From positions 372,001-436,000 of the forward strand of contig NW_019029004.1 of the NCBI RefSeq assembly GCF_002105155.1: DNA of 64,000 nucleotides, in the 5' to 3' direction. Position numbers and translations under genes: made by a program. The stretch is from Lobosporangium transversale. Taxonomy: Eukaryota; Mortierellomycota; Mortierellomycetes; Mortierellales; Mortierellaceae. The notes under the pieces are model-generated. The model saw only the letters and a list, made by a program, of their open reading frames with translations, ran no database searches and was not told the origin of the DNA. The number at the start of each line of letters is the position of its first letter. The stretch's first letter is position 1. Positions 39,021-53,600 of the stretch are shown piece by piece.

Positions 39021-39862
39021 AGAAGGATTAAGCGCTGTATCGCAGCTCCACGAAGCAGTCAAGCAATCAGCATCATTCGAATTTCCTGGATACCCTTCGG
39101 ACACTCCTTGGATAACATCACTTTCATGTATTCCAATTTACTTCACATACTTCCTCTTCATGGGATCAACATTAAAAGCATAGGACTCTTTATAAGCATC
39201 GCTATGCGAACGAAAAATTAGACTTTTTTTAACATTCACAATTACATTTACACCCATATTCATATTTGGAATACAAAAAAAAAAACACATAAAAAGAGTA
39301 ATAAAGTTTTTTTTTTGAATAATAAGTGACTGTATCTCATGGATTCCATTTGCGTTCTAGTTTATTCGAAGCTGGTGTTACTCCTATGTCTGTGTGATAT
39401 TGTGGCTCTATTTTTTTCAGTCGTAGCTATTGATGAACGAATAAATGAACAAGTAAAGAGATGAGGGAACAATGAACCGACAATGACTATGTTTATAGTG
39501 GCAATACTTGAAGATTCAGCAGGGAAATGGGCAGGCACCGGCTCTTGGATAGAATTGGTTACGTGATTTGATCTTGAACAGTGATTGCAGGAATGAGATC
39601 AGACTTTATTATTTTCGAATTGTTCTTGAGGTTGCTGAAGTGCATTTTGCCCAAACATTCGATAATGGCTCTGAAGTTAAGACGGCCATTTAGTAGTGTA
39701 TCAACATTCGAGGCGTTTGCTAGGTAGCTCTACTGGTTTATTGTGGAAGACTTATTGACAAAATGGAAACCTTGAAGACTATCAAGGGATTAGAAGGAAG
39801 AGTTTTCTAATGATAGTGTTTTAAAAAGAGCAGCATAGCAGCAAGCAACTTTGAAGAGGTGA
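39021..39862. other. Convergent intergenic region
   Basis: 842 bp between two 3' ends. AATAAAG near 39300 followed by T tracts could be a poly(A) signal. No gene seen. Confidence 0.45.
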
Positions 39863-41509
39863 CTAATCGCGCTTTTGGCCGGTTACGACATAGAAGATAT
39901 GATAACTTTTATACTCTTCCACTTCCGAGTCTGCAATTTGCATCATCTCTTCATACTCGTCTATGTCCACGCCAGCACCATGGATGACTATTGGTGTGAT
40001 TGCATTCCAGAACGATTGCTCATTCTCTTTAAGTAACGTTCCGATCTTACCACCATGGTCTCCTGTCGGCAGTCTCAATACCTCTTCTTTTACATTTACC
40101 ACATTTGCCTGTTTCAGCATGTTGCCATACCCGATATCCCGACCAATCAAACAGTTGACGCCACGGGTAGAAAGTGCTTTATCAATCCAGTTCCAGATCT
40201 TGGCCGTACATGGTCCATTGTTGCCACCAATGCCATCTATCTCAACCAACTCGATCCAACCACCTGGTTTAGTGACCCGTTCCAGCTCCTTTAAAACAAA
40301 TATCCAGTTTTCATGCGTCAATCCTGCAACTAGAAGTCGTTGATAGACAAAATCAAAGGTGTTATCAGGGAAAGGCAAGGGGTTGAGGATGTTATGTTGA
40401 ATAAACTTGCAGTTGCTCGGGATGATAGTTGTTGGGAATACGATGGATATGTCAATCCCTGTGATGGTTGCATCAGGAAACTCGTTAGCCATTTCCTAAC
40501 ATTGATGACAAACGAAAAAAAGATGAGGTTAATTTTTATCTTAAAAAGATATGTCATTGCGGTTAGATCATTTACCATTGTCCATGTTCCGGGTCCACAG
40601 CCAACATCCAAAATAGCCCGCACCTTAATAGATAAAATAGTTTAATAAAAGGTCAGCTTTTAAAGACTGATTAGAAGGCTCCAAACCTTGTTCCATGTTG
40701 AGCTTTACCTTTGATTTCTCGAGCGGGGATTTGTAGTTACCCTGAATAGCATAACGAAGGATGAAGTGCTAATTTAGAAGGACAATTTAGTAGCTTCAAC
40801 TTGTGACACCAACTCCAAGCCCAAGAGTGCGTGCGATTTTTTTTTTCTTACTTGAAGTTGCAGCCTGCAAGTGAAGAAATGTTATGTCAATAAGCCAGGC
40901 GAAAAAAGAAAGTCAGGGTTAGTTGCACAGAAATTGCCATGAAAACAAAACATGGCCAGACACACGAGTGTTTTCTTATCTGACTGTGCCATTTTTTCCT
41001 TTTCTAATATTTCAATCATTTTTTTTAGTTACCTGTCAACCCTATGTGATGAGTTCAGCCAAAAAGAAAAAGAAAAAAAAAATAGAATTAGCTGTCTACT
41101 TGATTTGCCAATGGAGAAATGAAGTAAACCACATCGTTTCTGTTGCGGTTGAACTTTAAGTTGGATTGAAAAAAAGAGCAAAGGAGCGACAATCGAAAAT
41201 AGAAAAAAATTAAGGTGAATGAAATAATGAATGCATTGGCAGCATTGGCGGGAAAAAAGGGCACAGAGAGTAGAGTTTAGTAGATGAAAATGGGAGAGGG
41301 GAGAAAGAACAGTAAAAATTAACATGGTAGTTATAAAAAAGCAAATCAGCTTACTCATCAATGTCATTGGGAAGGAGGTAAGAAGCCCCGGGTATGTTAT
41401 GGTATCGCCGTCCCTCGAGCCATTGATATTCGGTGGAAAGCTGGTTGCATCCCCCCATTTCCACATTTGAAAATGTGGTGTTGATGCCTGAAGAGATCGT
41501 CTTGTTCAT
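39863..41509 (-). CDS. LaeA/UMTA-like SAM-dependent methyltransferase (5 exons)
   Basis: Class I methyltransferase of the type fungi carry in many copies. Exons 41509-41355, 40864-40852 (a 13-nt microexon), 40768-40709, 40623-40576 and 40495-39863 give 302 aa. N-terminal family signature YQWLEGRRYHNIPGASYLLP followed by LQLQHFILRYAIQGNYKSPL, then motif I ILDVGCGPGTW (residues 80-90), EMANEFPDATITGIDIS, NCKFIQHNILNPLPFPDNTF, FVYQRLLVAGLTHENW, and VTKPGGWIELVEIDG. The C-terminus ends YHIFYVVTGQK. The microexon supplies the LQLQ that links exons 1 and 3 and is flanked by perfect GT/AG. Intron 1 is long (490 nt). The substrate is unknown. Confidence 0.88.
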
Positions 41510-43058
41510 GGTGATGAGAATAAAATCCTCTTGGGGAACGAGATTTGGTGGTGTCACCTGTTGTTTCTGGGTATGAAGTACAGAATATACTGTTCCCTGG
41601 TAGCGGTGTCCTGCTGTGATAATGGCGTGGGTTGGGATTTTTGACTTGAAGCTACTATTGCTGTGATTGTTGTTAAATGAGCCGAGGAACCGCTGTTTAT
41701 TCAAATTTGATTCACACCCCGGACAGGTAAAGGTGTGACAGCAAGGGTGTGGTACTGGCGTTGATATTGACTAGTGAATTGGGAGCGATCGTAGGTAATG
41801 TGGGTGATGGATACAGTGCTGGATGTGGTAGTAAAGCTTTTGTAGGAGGAAAGGTCAGATGTTGAAGTTAAGAGAGAAGGGAAGAAAGGAAGGAGGTCTT
41901 TAGCTTGAACCTTGAGAAGTATGAACTCTTTTGGCCGCCAATGTTTGGATAATTATTGCTGTTATTTGTACGTGTGCAGCTCAATAGTATCGGTGACAGT
42001 TATTAGATGAGAGCAAGTTGTCCCTGTCCATGTGTTTACTGGGATGGTGACACCAACGGCCTAATTAAAATTAACATAATGGATATTCAGTGACGAAGGA
42101 TATCGAGAAAAAAAAAAAAAGGCAAAGGTAACTGGTGTTAAGCATAGGCAAGAAGGGGTGATGAATTAGCGAACAGAAAGCTTTAATATAAGGAATTTGA
42201 ACCCGGTAGAAGGAAGAATCTTCGCCATTGAGTACAAAATGAACAGAAGATTGAAGAAAAGGTCCTCTATCCCTCACCGCTTGCCCTACTTCTACTCTCA
42301 GCAATAATAAGGAAGTCAATGGTATAGTGCTGTTCCTCACGACCTCAACTCATACAAGGATTATGAAGGATCCTTGATGTGCTCTTTAGTGCTGCTTATT
42401 TAAATCTCTCCTTTATCCATCAGCTGTTGTTACATCGACTTGACATGGTCATAAAATGTAGATGTAAAGATTTGCTGATCGGCGATGGGCAATCAAAATG
42501 AAGAAAGGGCCCACTCTACTCACCAATAGACGACACGAATATTAAAAGCAGTGAAGATCGATCATCTCATTCACTTTTCAACGCCCATGATGGTTATGCG
42601 GAATCTAAAAATGGGAGGATGTAAAGCCCTCATTTATAAACAATCAAAAGATGGGCAGCCGAGCGCAATAACAGGGTAATGTCTAACTCCAACGAATTTA
42701 TCAACTCACGCAGGTCAATTGCAGAATAAGAAATGCAGAAGATCGACATTCTTTTGCAGCAGGTTTACATAGATCATGGTATGACAAGTATTGTATATTT
42801 TCATGTACTGTAGATTAATAAATGCATGTTCCATCGTTTCCTTCAAGTTGTACGCAGGCACAAAAAAGAATAAACAATCTATCACAGGCACATTATATAC
42901 ATTGATGTAACATCTAATTTTTTCTTCTTTAGAAATATGCCTTGAGTGAATTATTAATTGGCAACGAATGGATCAATAGCCCTCATTATCAAATTAATGA
43001 CGGACTTCTATTTGCCCTTTCAAAAAGGGGTTGAAAAGAAGCAATAAAAGGTCCCTTC
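41510..43058. other. Intergenic region upstream of the methyltransferase gene
   Basis: About 1.5 kb holding the methyltransferase promoter and the 3' flank of the SDR gene. Short ORFs (for example 42071-42340) have no recognisable family. No repeat or RNA gene seen. Confidence 0.45.
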
Positions 43059-44349
<1,291 letters not shown>

Positions 44350-44646
44350 TTGTAATCAGGTCCAAAATGGTTTAAAAATAAAATATACATATGTTGGAAT
44401 TGGCAGTTTTTCGTCATTCTTTGGATCAAATGGGATCATCACGTGTATGATGAATCATTTTTTAAAAAAATCATTACGATAGAATCCAAACATCATCTCT
44501 TTCTCTTCTCATCCTCCACTTCATCCCGCCTTTTTTTTTTTTTTTTTTTTTTTTTATATTTTTATTTTTCTGTATTTTTACTTCCCTTTTCTTTATTATA
44601 AACGACTTCAAGAGCTCATTGCTCTCTCTCTCTCTCCCTCTCTTTC

Positions 44647-44679
<33 letters not shown>

Positions 44680-44967
44680 CTATTTTTCACTTTTTTCGAC
44701 CTTTTAACTAAGTGTTCGATGCACTACATCTCTGTCTCTGTCACGCTTCCCGCCAAGAACTGATTTATTATTCAAACAATTATTCTTCCGACAATTTTTA
44801 ATTTTTTACGTCTTCCCCATTACACTCTGTATATAGTTATTATCTCTACTTGTAATTGCATTTTATTCACATTTCTGTCTCTTTACCCTTTATCACTGGC
44901 AGGGAAAAAAAAAAACAGACAACAAAAGAAAGACATCTCTTCCACTCCTCCTTTTCTTTCCCCCTAC

Positions 44968-44999
<32 letters not shown>

Positions 45000-45034
45000 A
45001 GGAAAAGTAAACACTTATTTACTCAAGTCTCAAC
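44350..45034. promoter_or_regulatory. T-rich upstream region with three long T tracts
   Basis: T tracts at about 44531-44555, 44650-44679 and 44968-44991, with a CTCTCT run near 44623-44645. It lies between the SDR start (-) and a small gene (+) and presumably serves as promoter for both. Confidence 0.45.
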
Positions 45035-45727
45035 ATGGTTGCTTGTTTGGCCACAGCCTCGGCATCTCATTCACTCGTGACAAAGACGTCGCAAGATTCA
45101 GCCAAGGCTGCACACCAAGTTCAAGAGCTGTCAGATGAGGTCATCAAGGCTCTGTTGAGGTAATAATAATATTGTACATGCTGCTGTCGCTCTCCCTGTT
45201 CCTCTTTCTCTCTCTTATGGTACCACCCAGGTCTTTCGATTCTGTTATTGGTTCTTGAACTTATACAAAGCAAAAAGTACACGAAACCTAAAGAAGAAGG
45301 AGGAAGAGAGATTGAGAATGAGGGTATGACAGATACAATAATTTATTATTAACTTGAAAAGAGAAGGGAAAAGGCCTGAGGGCTTTGAAAATAAGCTCTT
45401 AATGTGTCCCACCTATTCCTCTCATCTGCACAATATTACATTGCTATTATCTTTTTGACTTTTCTACTTGCTTGCGGCTAGTTTTTTTCTATGAACATAC
45501 CACTCACAAACATATAAAAAAAACTTTCACCAATGCATACATCATACGATGTTGATGAAAACAAAAAAAAAAAAAAAAAAAAAAAAAAAAACAGCAAGAC
45601 CAGAAGGCACAAGAAGAACAGATCAGCTGGGAAGCACTCTGGCACGTCGCCATTGCTCCGTCAGGTCTTAAGACGCTCGCTCTTGGGCAATATCTGCAAA
45701 CACCAGTCGAAGACGGAAAGAAACTAA
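45035..45727 (+). CDS. Small two-exon protein of unknown function (85 aa)
   Basis: Exons 45035-45159 and 45595-45727 join in frame. The first exon encodes MVACLATASASHSLVTKTSQ and a short helix (VQELSDEVIKALL). The second is basic (KTRRHKKNRSAGKHSG) and ends HQSKTERN. The 435-nt intron ends with an A29 tract just before the CAG acceptor. A pyrimidine-rich leader precedes the ATG, and the sequence after the stop is AT-rich. I recognise no family; basic character would suit a nuclear or ribosomal-associated peptide. Moderately supported because both the donor (GAG/GTAATA) and the frame fit. Confidence 0.4.
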
Positions 45728-46156
45728 AAGAAAAAAAAAAAACAACTTTTTGTCTTCGTCGTCTTCAGGGCATAACTGCGATGTCGAAATGTCATATTCT
45801 TAAACGCCAGGAAAACCTCATTGTCAAGGTTTACTGCCGATGCCAATACTATTCTGTTCATCATTGTCTGCCTTTATACAATCCATTTGTTCTTTTTTTT
45901 CTCTTTCGCTCAAGACAACATGTGTAGTCTACCAAAGCAACAGACAATAAAAGCATAGCAAAAATCACCTTTCAAATGATCGTAATGTTATGTGTATTCG
46001 TATCTAATCTGTTCATAATAAGTTTGCTTTAACTGATTACCCCTTCATATGTCTGATTAAATAAAATGATTAAGTATGCTGGAGCAGCTGCGCCCCTTTC
46101 ACAAATTTGAAGCCTTCCTTGCACTGCCACAACAATACGATTTAGAACAGTCATTT
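45728..46156. other. Intergenic
   Basis: 429 bp, AT-rich, probably 3' flanks of the small gene and of the decayed coding stretch. Nothing recognised. Confidence 0.45.
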
Positions 46157-46871
46157 TAACGGCCATAAACGTAATCTAGCGCCGGAAAAACGTACACAGT
46201 AACTGAAGAGCGTTCACTGGTAGCCACATAAGCGTCGTTATCTCTCTTAGTATGAGTTGGAGAGTCTAAACCGGGTCTTGATGACCATTTGAGATACTCT
46301 GGCTTGGCATTCTTGTTGGTTAGGCATTCAATAATCTCTCGTACGTAGAGCTGACTCTAAACCCACCGGTCAACAATAGTGTGCGAAGCAAATATGAAAT
46401 CCGTTGCTCTCCAGGATGTCGTCGGAGTGGTCAAGTTGGAGATGTCAAGCGCAGTTGCCCCGTATAGATATTGTTGCATCTCGTGCACAGTTCCGAATTG
46501 TCCGACTTGAGGATCAGTAACTTGTGCGCCCTCGTGCTGGATGTTGGCCTTTATTGACTGAAAGTGCCTTCATGTGAGATTGACGTCGAAGCAATCGATC
46601 TTGTTTCGTTGCAGCTTGCTCTCTTCTTCTTCCAATTTTTTTGTGGCTGCAGAGGATCAAGAGAGACAGTTGAGGTCAGCACCAATTCTTCGCTGTTGAG
46701 TAAGTTGATCGGCTGAACATGCCCTCTTCTTGCCATCTCTAATCGCTTTCTCTTGTCTGTAACTTCCCTGAAAAAATCATTGCCTTTCTTAGCCTGTTTC
46801 ACATTTTCAACGATTATTATGAGGAAGAGGAAGAAGTAAAGGGCAGAGACTAAAGAGAGTATGATATACAA
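46157..46871 (-). pseudogene. Decayed coding stretch of unknown family
   Basis: On the minus strand a first block reads MARRGHVQPINLLNSEELVL...DPLQPQKNW. A CAG near 46564 opens a second block: QSIKANIQHEGAQVTDPQVG, YLYGATALDISNLTTPTTSW, FIFASHTIVDRWV, then TAG, then on in the same frame: REIIECLTNKNAKPEYLKW ... VTVYVFPALDYVYGR and a TAA at 46159-46157. The composition is protein-like, so this seems a gene with one internal stop (near 46358) and unclear 5' exons. I do not recognise the family. An unseen intron could rescue it. Confidence 0.4.
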
Positions 46872-47001
46872 CTGATATGGCTATTTGCAGGCGTAACTGG
46901 AACAATAAAGAGCAAAAAAATAAAATAGAAAGTTGAAAAGTAACATAGAGCGGATGATAGCTTCAATAAAAGTTGTTTACATTATCGTCCATATGCCAAT
47001 A

Positions 47002-47036
<35 letters not shown>

Positions 47037-47083
47037 TCAGCGAAAAAAAAAAGACCTTCATAACTTTAAAAATCCTTTCCGTC

Positions 47084-50000
47084 CTACTTACGACCCCTCA
47101 CACTGTTACCGAGCCCGTTGTTAAACTGATTACGTCCACCACGATTGCCACGGGGGCCCATCGTACGCTGCTGTTGCTGTCTGCCTGATGTTTGTTCCTT
47201 AGTGACACCGCTAGTTCCTATGTTGTTCAAAATAGGAAATCATCAGAATGAATGAGTACGAATGAGCAGAGCAAAAATAAAATAACAAAAGAGGAGATAC
47301 TTGGGTTGGATCTCATAAAATCACTTACCCTTCTTTGGGCGCTCATTCTGTTGAGGAGTCTTTGTCTCCAACAGCTTCTCGTTACCCTCCACAAAGGCTG
47401 CAGCCTTCTCTGCAAAAGCCAAAGCGAGTGACTGTAATTTTGTTGGTTCAACACGGTGTAAGACAACGACGTTGGTGACCTGATCGATACTGGCTGACAG
47501 CTCCTCGTTCCACACCATTTTGGACACAATAGAGACAACAGTGGTCAGAGGTAGGTCAAACATCTTGGCAAGCTGTTCAAGACCCACTGATGAATAATAT
47601 GAAGCATTAGCGAACAGATAGGTACGAAGTCCTTCCTCCTGAATCTTACGACCGAGCATCTCCTTGATTTTATCCGATGAAGGCATGAGCTCCCAGATTT
47701 TGATAGAGTTGATCAGATCAATAGACTTTTGCCACTCGGCGCTCGCTAACGCCTTGGCAGCACCCATAATATGATCGCGGGTGTTTTCGGGGGGTCCAGA
47801 GAAAACCTGACGAGAATTATAATCAAGCATGCGGCGGAAGGGTTTTGAAATCACCTTTTTACGGCCTTCGGTGCTATTTCCATTGGCAGCCATATTGGGG
47901 ATCTCAAGAAGCATGGAGCATGTCAAGTAAACGCACTCCAAGAGTTCCAAGTTAATATGCATATGGAAAGGGAGCTGGCGCTGGCGCTCAAGCTTCTCTT
48001 GTTCGGGCGAAACAGAGCCGTAGCGTTGGGCCTGAAGGCCCTGCGCCAAAAGCTCTTTGACACGGCCAGTCCCAGAAATGTCCTGCAAACAAGTGTGGGC
48101 TTCCTTGATCATACCCTCACGGAAAGCACAGAGACCCAGTTGAACCATAGTGCGGTTGTGCAAGATCTGTGTTGTAATATCTGCCTGATGGATGGTCTCC
48201 TGCAAATGCGACATCAAAAGCATGTCACGGGCAACGAAGTAACGATTATGAAGTGCGTGGTGGTAGATGTGGCAAAGCATGGCGCGTGTACGCTGAAGTG
48301 AATTGGCATTCTTATACAAATGGACACACAGGTCATGGATCAGATCCTCAGAGTCCTTGACAGGCTTGATAATATTGGAAGGCAAGAGCGAAGCAGTAGC
48401 ATTCTCGACTGCAACAATAACAGTATCGGGCTAATAGAGACGGCGAAACATTGAATAAATTCTGTGGTCGACAAACTACAGCAGGCGTAACCTTTCAAAG
48501 CCAGAGTAAACTTCAATATACCTTGAAATACAAGTGCTCCAAGCGCCTCATTGTGGTACGACAAATAGCATCAGTCAGCTCGAGACTCTTGAAATATTCA
48601 TTAGAGCGGACGATTACTGCATAAAGGCCAACTTCGTCCTTGAGGCGGTCGACATAGTCTGTGGTGTGAGGGTCAATGTTTTGAAGAGACTTTGTGAACT
48701 CTTCATCCAGACGATCAACAAAGGCTACAATAGAGCCCCGGATGAACACAGTCTGGCCATTCTCTGGAATACGATCTTTATCAATATCATCATCCTCTGG
48801 AACAGCCTCCTTGACAACATAGCCACGATTAGATTCCAAAATTGTCAAAAGATTGTTGAGATACTTTTCAGCGCTATGAAATAATAAAAACAAAGAGGAT
48901 CAATTTTAAGTTGTATAAAACTAAAGCCGTTCTTGATTAAAATCAATAATAATACTAAAATTACTTACTTCTTCCAGAAAGGAATGCTCATGTAACCAGA
49001 GAGACCAACAGCAAAATCGAACTGGGCGGAAATCAAGTTCAAGAGCACATGGATCTTCTGGTAAGGATTGTTCGCGACGACAAGAAGTCTCTCCAAGATG
49101 CGAACCTGCTCCTCACGATTAGTGTTCTTCTTTCCACGAGCATCGATAACTTCTCTCAACTTCTTGAATAGATTCTCTTGATTAAGCTCGATAGACTTTC
49201 CACCAGCTCCAACGGGAGTGAACCCATCATCGACCTCCTCTTCCCCTTTCTGCTCATCTTCATCCTCGGATTCCGAAAGATCTTTCTTAGGCTTCTTGGC
49301 CTTACGTTTAGTCTCAACAACCTCCTCTTCATCCTGTTCCACATCATAGTTATCAGGGTCCTTTTCGTACTCCTGGATCTCCTTTTCATAGAGTCGGTTG
49401 TTCTTCTTGACCTTCTGCTTCATTGAGTTGAGGGCCTTGGCATTAGAGGCGTTCATCTTCTTTGAAGCCGACTTTTCTTTCTCCAAGGCGCCCTGAATGG
49501 CCTTCTCTAACTCAGCAACAGCTTTAATATAAAACTTAGGGATACCAGTTTGGGCGATAATACCCGCAGCCTTCTGAATGGCTTTATTGGCACGATCGAA
49601 TTCTTTATATGAAGTATTAAAAAAAAATCAAATGAGTACAGTGTGAGCAGATATCCTAAGTCCAAACATCACACAGGCATCAACTATGCCAATTTGGCAG
49701 CCAGTCTGTCCTTTCGCGATGTCATGCATGCTACATGAATCGTTAATACTACAGGAGGTGAAAATGCTCTGTGTCCTTTGTTGATATCCTTCAGCGGCAA
49801 TTTTGATCCATCCCAAATATAAATTGCTACTGTTACTATTAGTGGCACTGGTACAGCCGCTAGTGTTGGTGTTAACTATTGAGGCTGCTAGCTGATTCAT
49901 AGATCCAAATGTAAAAAGTCCTGATCTCCTTGGAAGATTTCAAACATACCATTTTGAACTGAGACCCAGTCATTGATCTTTTGACCGTTAGCCATTGAAG

Positions 50001-50262
50001 TCACAGCCTGCTCAATCTCTTCGAAACGCTTGTCCTTTGCAGAGCGGACAACGCGGACTTCATCATCGTCACTATCAGAATCATCAGAGCCGAGGCCAAA
50101 AAGACGACCTTGGGGCTTCTTGCCAGGCCGCTCATCATCGGACGATGATTCATCCGAATCAGAGTCGGAATGGTCCTCAGACTCGGAGGCAGTAAGCTCT
50201 TCAGAGTAATCAGACTCTGTATCATCAGAGTCGCTCTCTCCAGCGCGGAAAAAACGAGACAT
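47084..50262 (-). CDS. NIP1: Translation initiation factor eIF3 subunit c (5 exons)
   Basis: Core subunit of eIF3, bridging eIF1, eIF5 and the 40S ribosome. Exons 50262-49950, 49602-48969, 48873-48522, 48430-47329 and 47217-47084 give 844 aa, near family length. N-terminus MSRFFRAGESDSDDTESDYS followed by acidic Ser-rich blocks, then FDRANKAIQKAAGI and FYIKAVAELEKAI, the helical repeat region (RGSIVAFVDRLDEEFTKSLQ; AMLCHIYHHALHNRYFVARD), the PCI domain (KIQEEGLRTYLFANASYYSS, LEQLAKMFDLPLTTVVSIVS, MVWNEELSASID), and an Arg/Gly-rich tail (RTMGPRGNRGGRNQFNN). The last exon lies in a different frame from the long ORF and is recovered by the GGTAAG donor. Confidence 0.95.
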
Positions 50263-50623
50263 GGTGGCGGCGTTTTACTATTATGATAATGGTAGGGATT
50301 TTGGACAAAGATCGTACAAACCAAAAAGGTTTGATCAAAACAAATAAAAAAAAAAAAGAAACGTCGGTTATTTATGTTTGGAAGGAAAATGTCCCGAATT
50401 GTGTTGAGCAATAATATTTAGTATTGTCTGATCGTGATTATAATTAAGAAGAGGAATCAATCTTCTACTCACAGGTGGACGAAGATGCCTTGGAAGGAGG
50501 AACAAATGTAAGATCCCAAAGGGGTCATTTATTTCATCACAAAAAAAAAAAAAAACAAAACTGACGTCGTCATTCTTCCCTATATGCAAATATCTATATT
50601 TGCAAGCTTTCTAGATCTATGTT
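50263..50623. other. Gap between the eIF3c start and the SNF2 gene stop
   Basis: 361 bp; contains the eIF3c promoter and leader and the 3' end of the SNF2 gene, both on the minus strand. A short A run lies near 50540-50555. No gene seen. Confidence 0.5.
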
Positions 50624-53600
50624 TTATGCTGTAATCTCAGGCGTCTTTTTTATCAAATCAGAGGAGCCCCGGAATAAACAACGCAGGTCCTCAAGACGCC
50701 TCTTGAGAACCTCCTGCTTGGATAGCTTCTCGGAAAAGGTCATATCAGACAATTCAGCTTTGCGTTTCTGCAGTTCCAGGATATTCTCCTCGATAGAGTC
50801 CTAGTAAGGGGTTATTGAACAAGCATTAGGTTAAAACATGGTCAACATGATATCGGAACATTTCATGTCGAGTGTACAGCTTACCTTAATGATAAACCTA
50901 ATAACATCCACAGGCTTGGTTTGCCCAAGGCGGTGGATTCGGTCAATCGCCTGGCTCTCAACCGCAGGATTCCTAACATCCCAATAAAAGTGTAGATGTC
51001 AGCTTCTGTCAGCTTTTAGACCTGGTATGCATCAAAAAATATGAATCAAGAATTATTCTATTACTCACCAATGAGGGTCCATTAAATAAACGCGCTGTGC
51101 CGATGTCAAATTTAGCCCTACACCGCCTGCTTTCAAGCTGATTAGAATAACACCAACATCAGCCTTTTCCTTGAAATCAGTAAGGGCTGCAGTGCGGTCA
51201 CTTCGTTGCATGGTCCCATCCAGACGAGTGAACTTAATATGGTTTTCACGAAGACCATCCTATAGGAAATGAATCGAGAAAAAGATGTGTGTGAGCACAA
51301 GCTTCATGTAAGAGCACAAGATATAGGAAACAAGAATGACTATGCGTCCCTTCATTTAGCATATATACCTCAATTAGATCCAACATGCTTGTCCATTGTG
51401 AAAAAACAACGCTCTTTGCAATAGACTTGTTAGCCTTCTTAGAGGCCTCTGTAGCCTGCACCAGGTCTTCTAAGAGAGCTTTAACCTTTGTGCTATGGAT
51501 CAAGGCGCCATTTTCGTCTCTTCTTGTGTGAATATGATCTATGTTCGAACTAATCCCCGTTATTTTATCCTCAGGATCGTCTTGAATCTGGATCAAATCG
51601 ATAGGGCGCAGCACAGAAGCGCATTGCGGACACGGGAATTCGGTTTTAAGCCCTGGAGTAACACTAACATTGGCGTTCAGCTTCTGGATCATCATGAATG
51701 TGACTGGATTAAGCTTCTTAACACAGTCAGGACAAAAGATATGTTCGCAGCGAGCCACGATTGGCGTAGTTGTGGAAGTATTGAAGCAGTGGTTGCATTG
51801 ATCGTTGCCAGAATCCTGTAGGAGCGTCAGTATTTCAGATGCCTTTGCTACATTGAATTCTATAGAGGCATCCTGATCGTCACCTAAATTCTTGACAAGA
51901 GCATAATGAGCGCAAATCTGGCGCAACTTAAGGATTGCCTGAAGGATATGTGCATAACTCTTCATAATCTTATTTTCTTGGACAATCTGATCTACAGTCT
52001 GTTTAGCGCGGGACTCCATGCGCTGATAAAGCTGGCGTTCGTTTAGGCTCAGCTCGAGGATGCGTTTGTGGTCAGTCCGAGTAGGAAGAGCTAAGAGTGG
52101 CTGCCCGTCAACCATCTGAGACTTTGTACGGCGAAGTGTGATGACTTTCATAAGCGTCTGCAGCCTGGCGATTCCAATGGGATTGGCCGCTTTGATTGGC
52201 TTTGAGATATAGTGCGTCCATTGAACCTTTTCGTCAAACGGGTGCATTTGAAGGAACTTGACTAGCGCATACAAATCATCCAGCTAATTCCAAACGTAAC
52301 ATAAATATTGTCAGTTGCCTAAATGTAAACGTATACACTATCCTTTAGCCACAAATAGTGCCAACTTTACTTTGTTTTGAACGGGAGTCCCTGTTAAGCA
52401 CCATCTCCGCTCAGCTGTAAGGGCCGATGCGGCTTTACTCTGCACCGTGTTGACCTCCTTAATTATGTGTGCTTCATCTAGTACAACTCTAAACCACTCC
52501 ACATGTTGCAAAACGCTCGGATACTTGGACAATCCAGTCTGTGGGTCTCTTGCTTTAGTTTCCTTGGAATACTCTGTACCTAGAAGATTATATGTTGTTA
52601 TGACCACATCATGCTTCGCAAGGAAAGATGGGTCCGCTACACGTTGCCCTCCATGGTAGACATAGACATTTAGAAAATCCTTCTGAACGTGGTTTTCAAA
52701 CTGCTCTTCCCAGTTCTGAACTGTAGACAGCGGACAAATGATCAAAGTAGCATGAGATTTTATCCGCAAGATACTTGGTCTAGGAGGAGACGGCATCGCA
52801 CTTGATAGCTGTATAGCGTTACCCGTAAATGGCAGCAAGGAGGCTGCAGCGAGGCGCGCGTACATTCCTCTATCCAGTGTGGCAGTGATTAATGATATTA
52901 CGGTGATTGTTTTGCCAAGGCCCATCTATAATTTGTATATAAAATATATTAATGCCCGGATTGTTCGCATTCTACCATTTCGACGTATAGCCATAACAGT
53001 TGTGCTTACATCGTCAGCCAGAATTCCTCCACGCATAGTTACTGGCTTCGCGCTTGACTCTTGATTAGTCACCACGTTCAGGTAGACAGGATGCCCGTGA
53101 GGTGGATGTCTCACTCTCCACAGAGATGTAAGCTTGTTCTTTTCATTGTCTGTATACTCTTCTGGCTTCTCCCTTTCCAGCAGAAAATAAAGCGCTTGTT
53201 TTTGATGTTTGTATAACATTGTGGACATGCATGCCGTCGGTTCAACCAGAGGAAGATCGGTTACGCTGCGAAGTCCCTTAAACACACTATCAATTTGGTT
53301 CTTGATCTCTTCCGCTGAGCGAGCTGCCGATCCACTGCCATATCCAGAATACCCGTGCAACCGAGATGAGCCATTTGCATATGACGTTGGCGGTGTAGTG
53401 ACGCCTCTCCAAATATCGTAGGGAGAAAGCTTTTCGCCAGGGGCAGGGAGCAGTGGATTTGAATAGCGTGTACGATGATCAAACTCGATAGGATCCTCTA
53501 ATCGAACTTTTCCATGAAGGGCCATTGCTACTGCCATCTGATGCTCCTGTGGTCCATAAAGAATGATGTTGACAGGCACACTGACATTCTAGTGATATAA

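Noticed and set aside
42664-42680. Partial I-SceI-like homing site (ATAACAGGGTAAT)
   Set aside because: Only 13 of the 18 bases match and no homing endonuclease gene is near; chance is the simplest explanation.
47957-48884. Plus-strand ORFs of 114 and 116 aa over eIF3c
   Set aside because: Antisense shadows of eIF3c exons 3 and 4.
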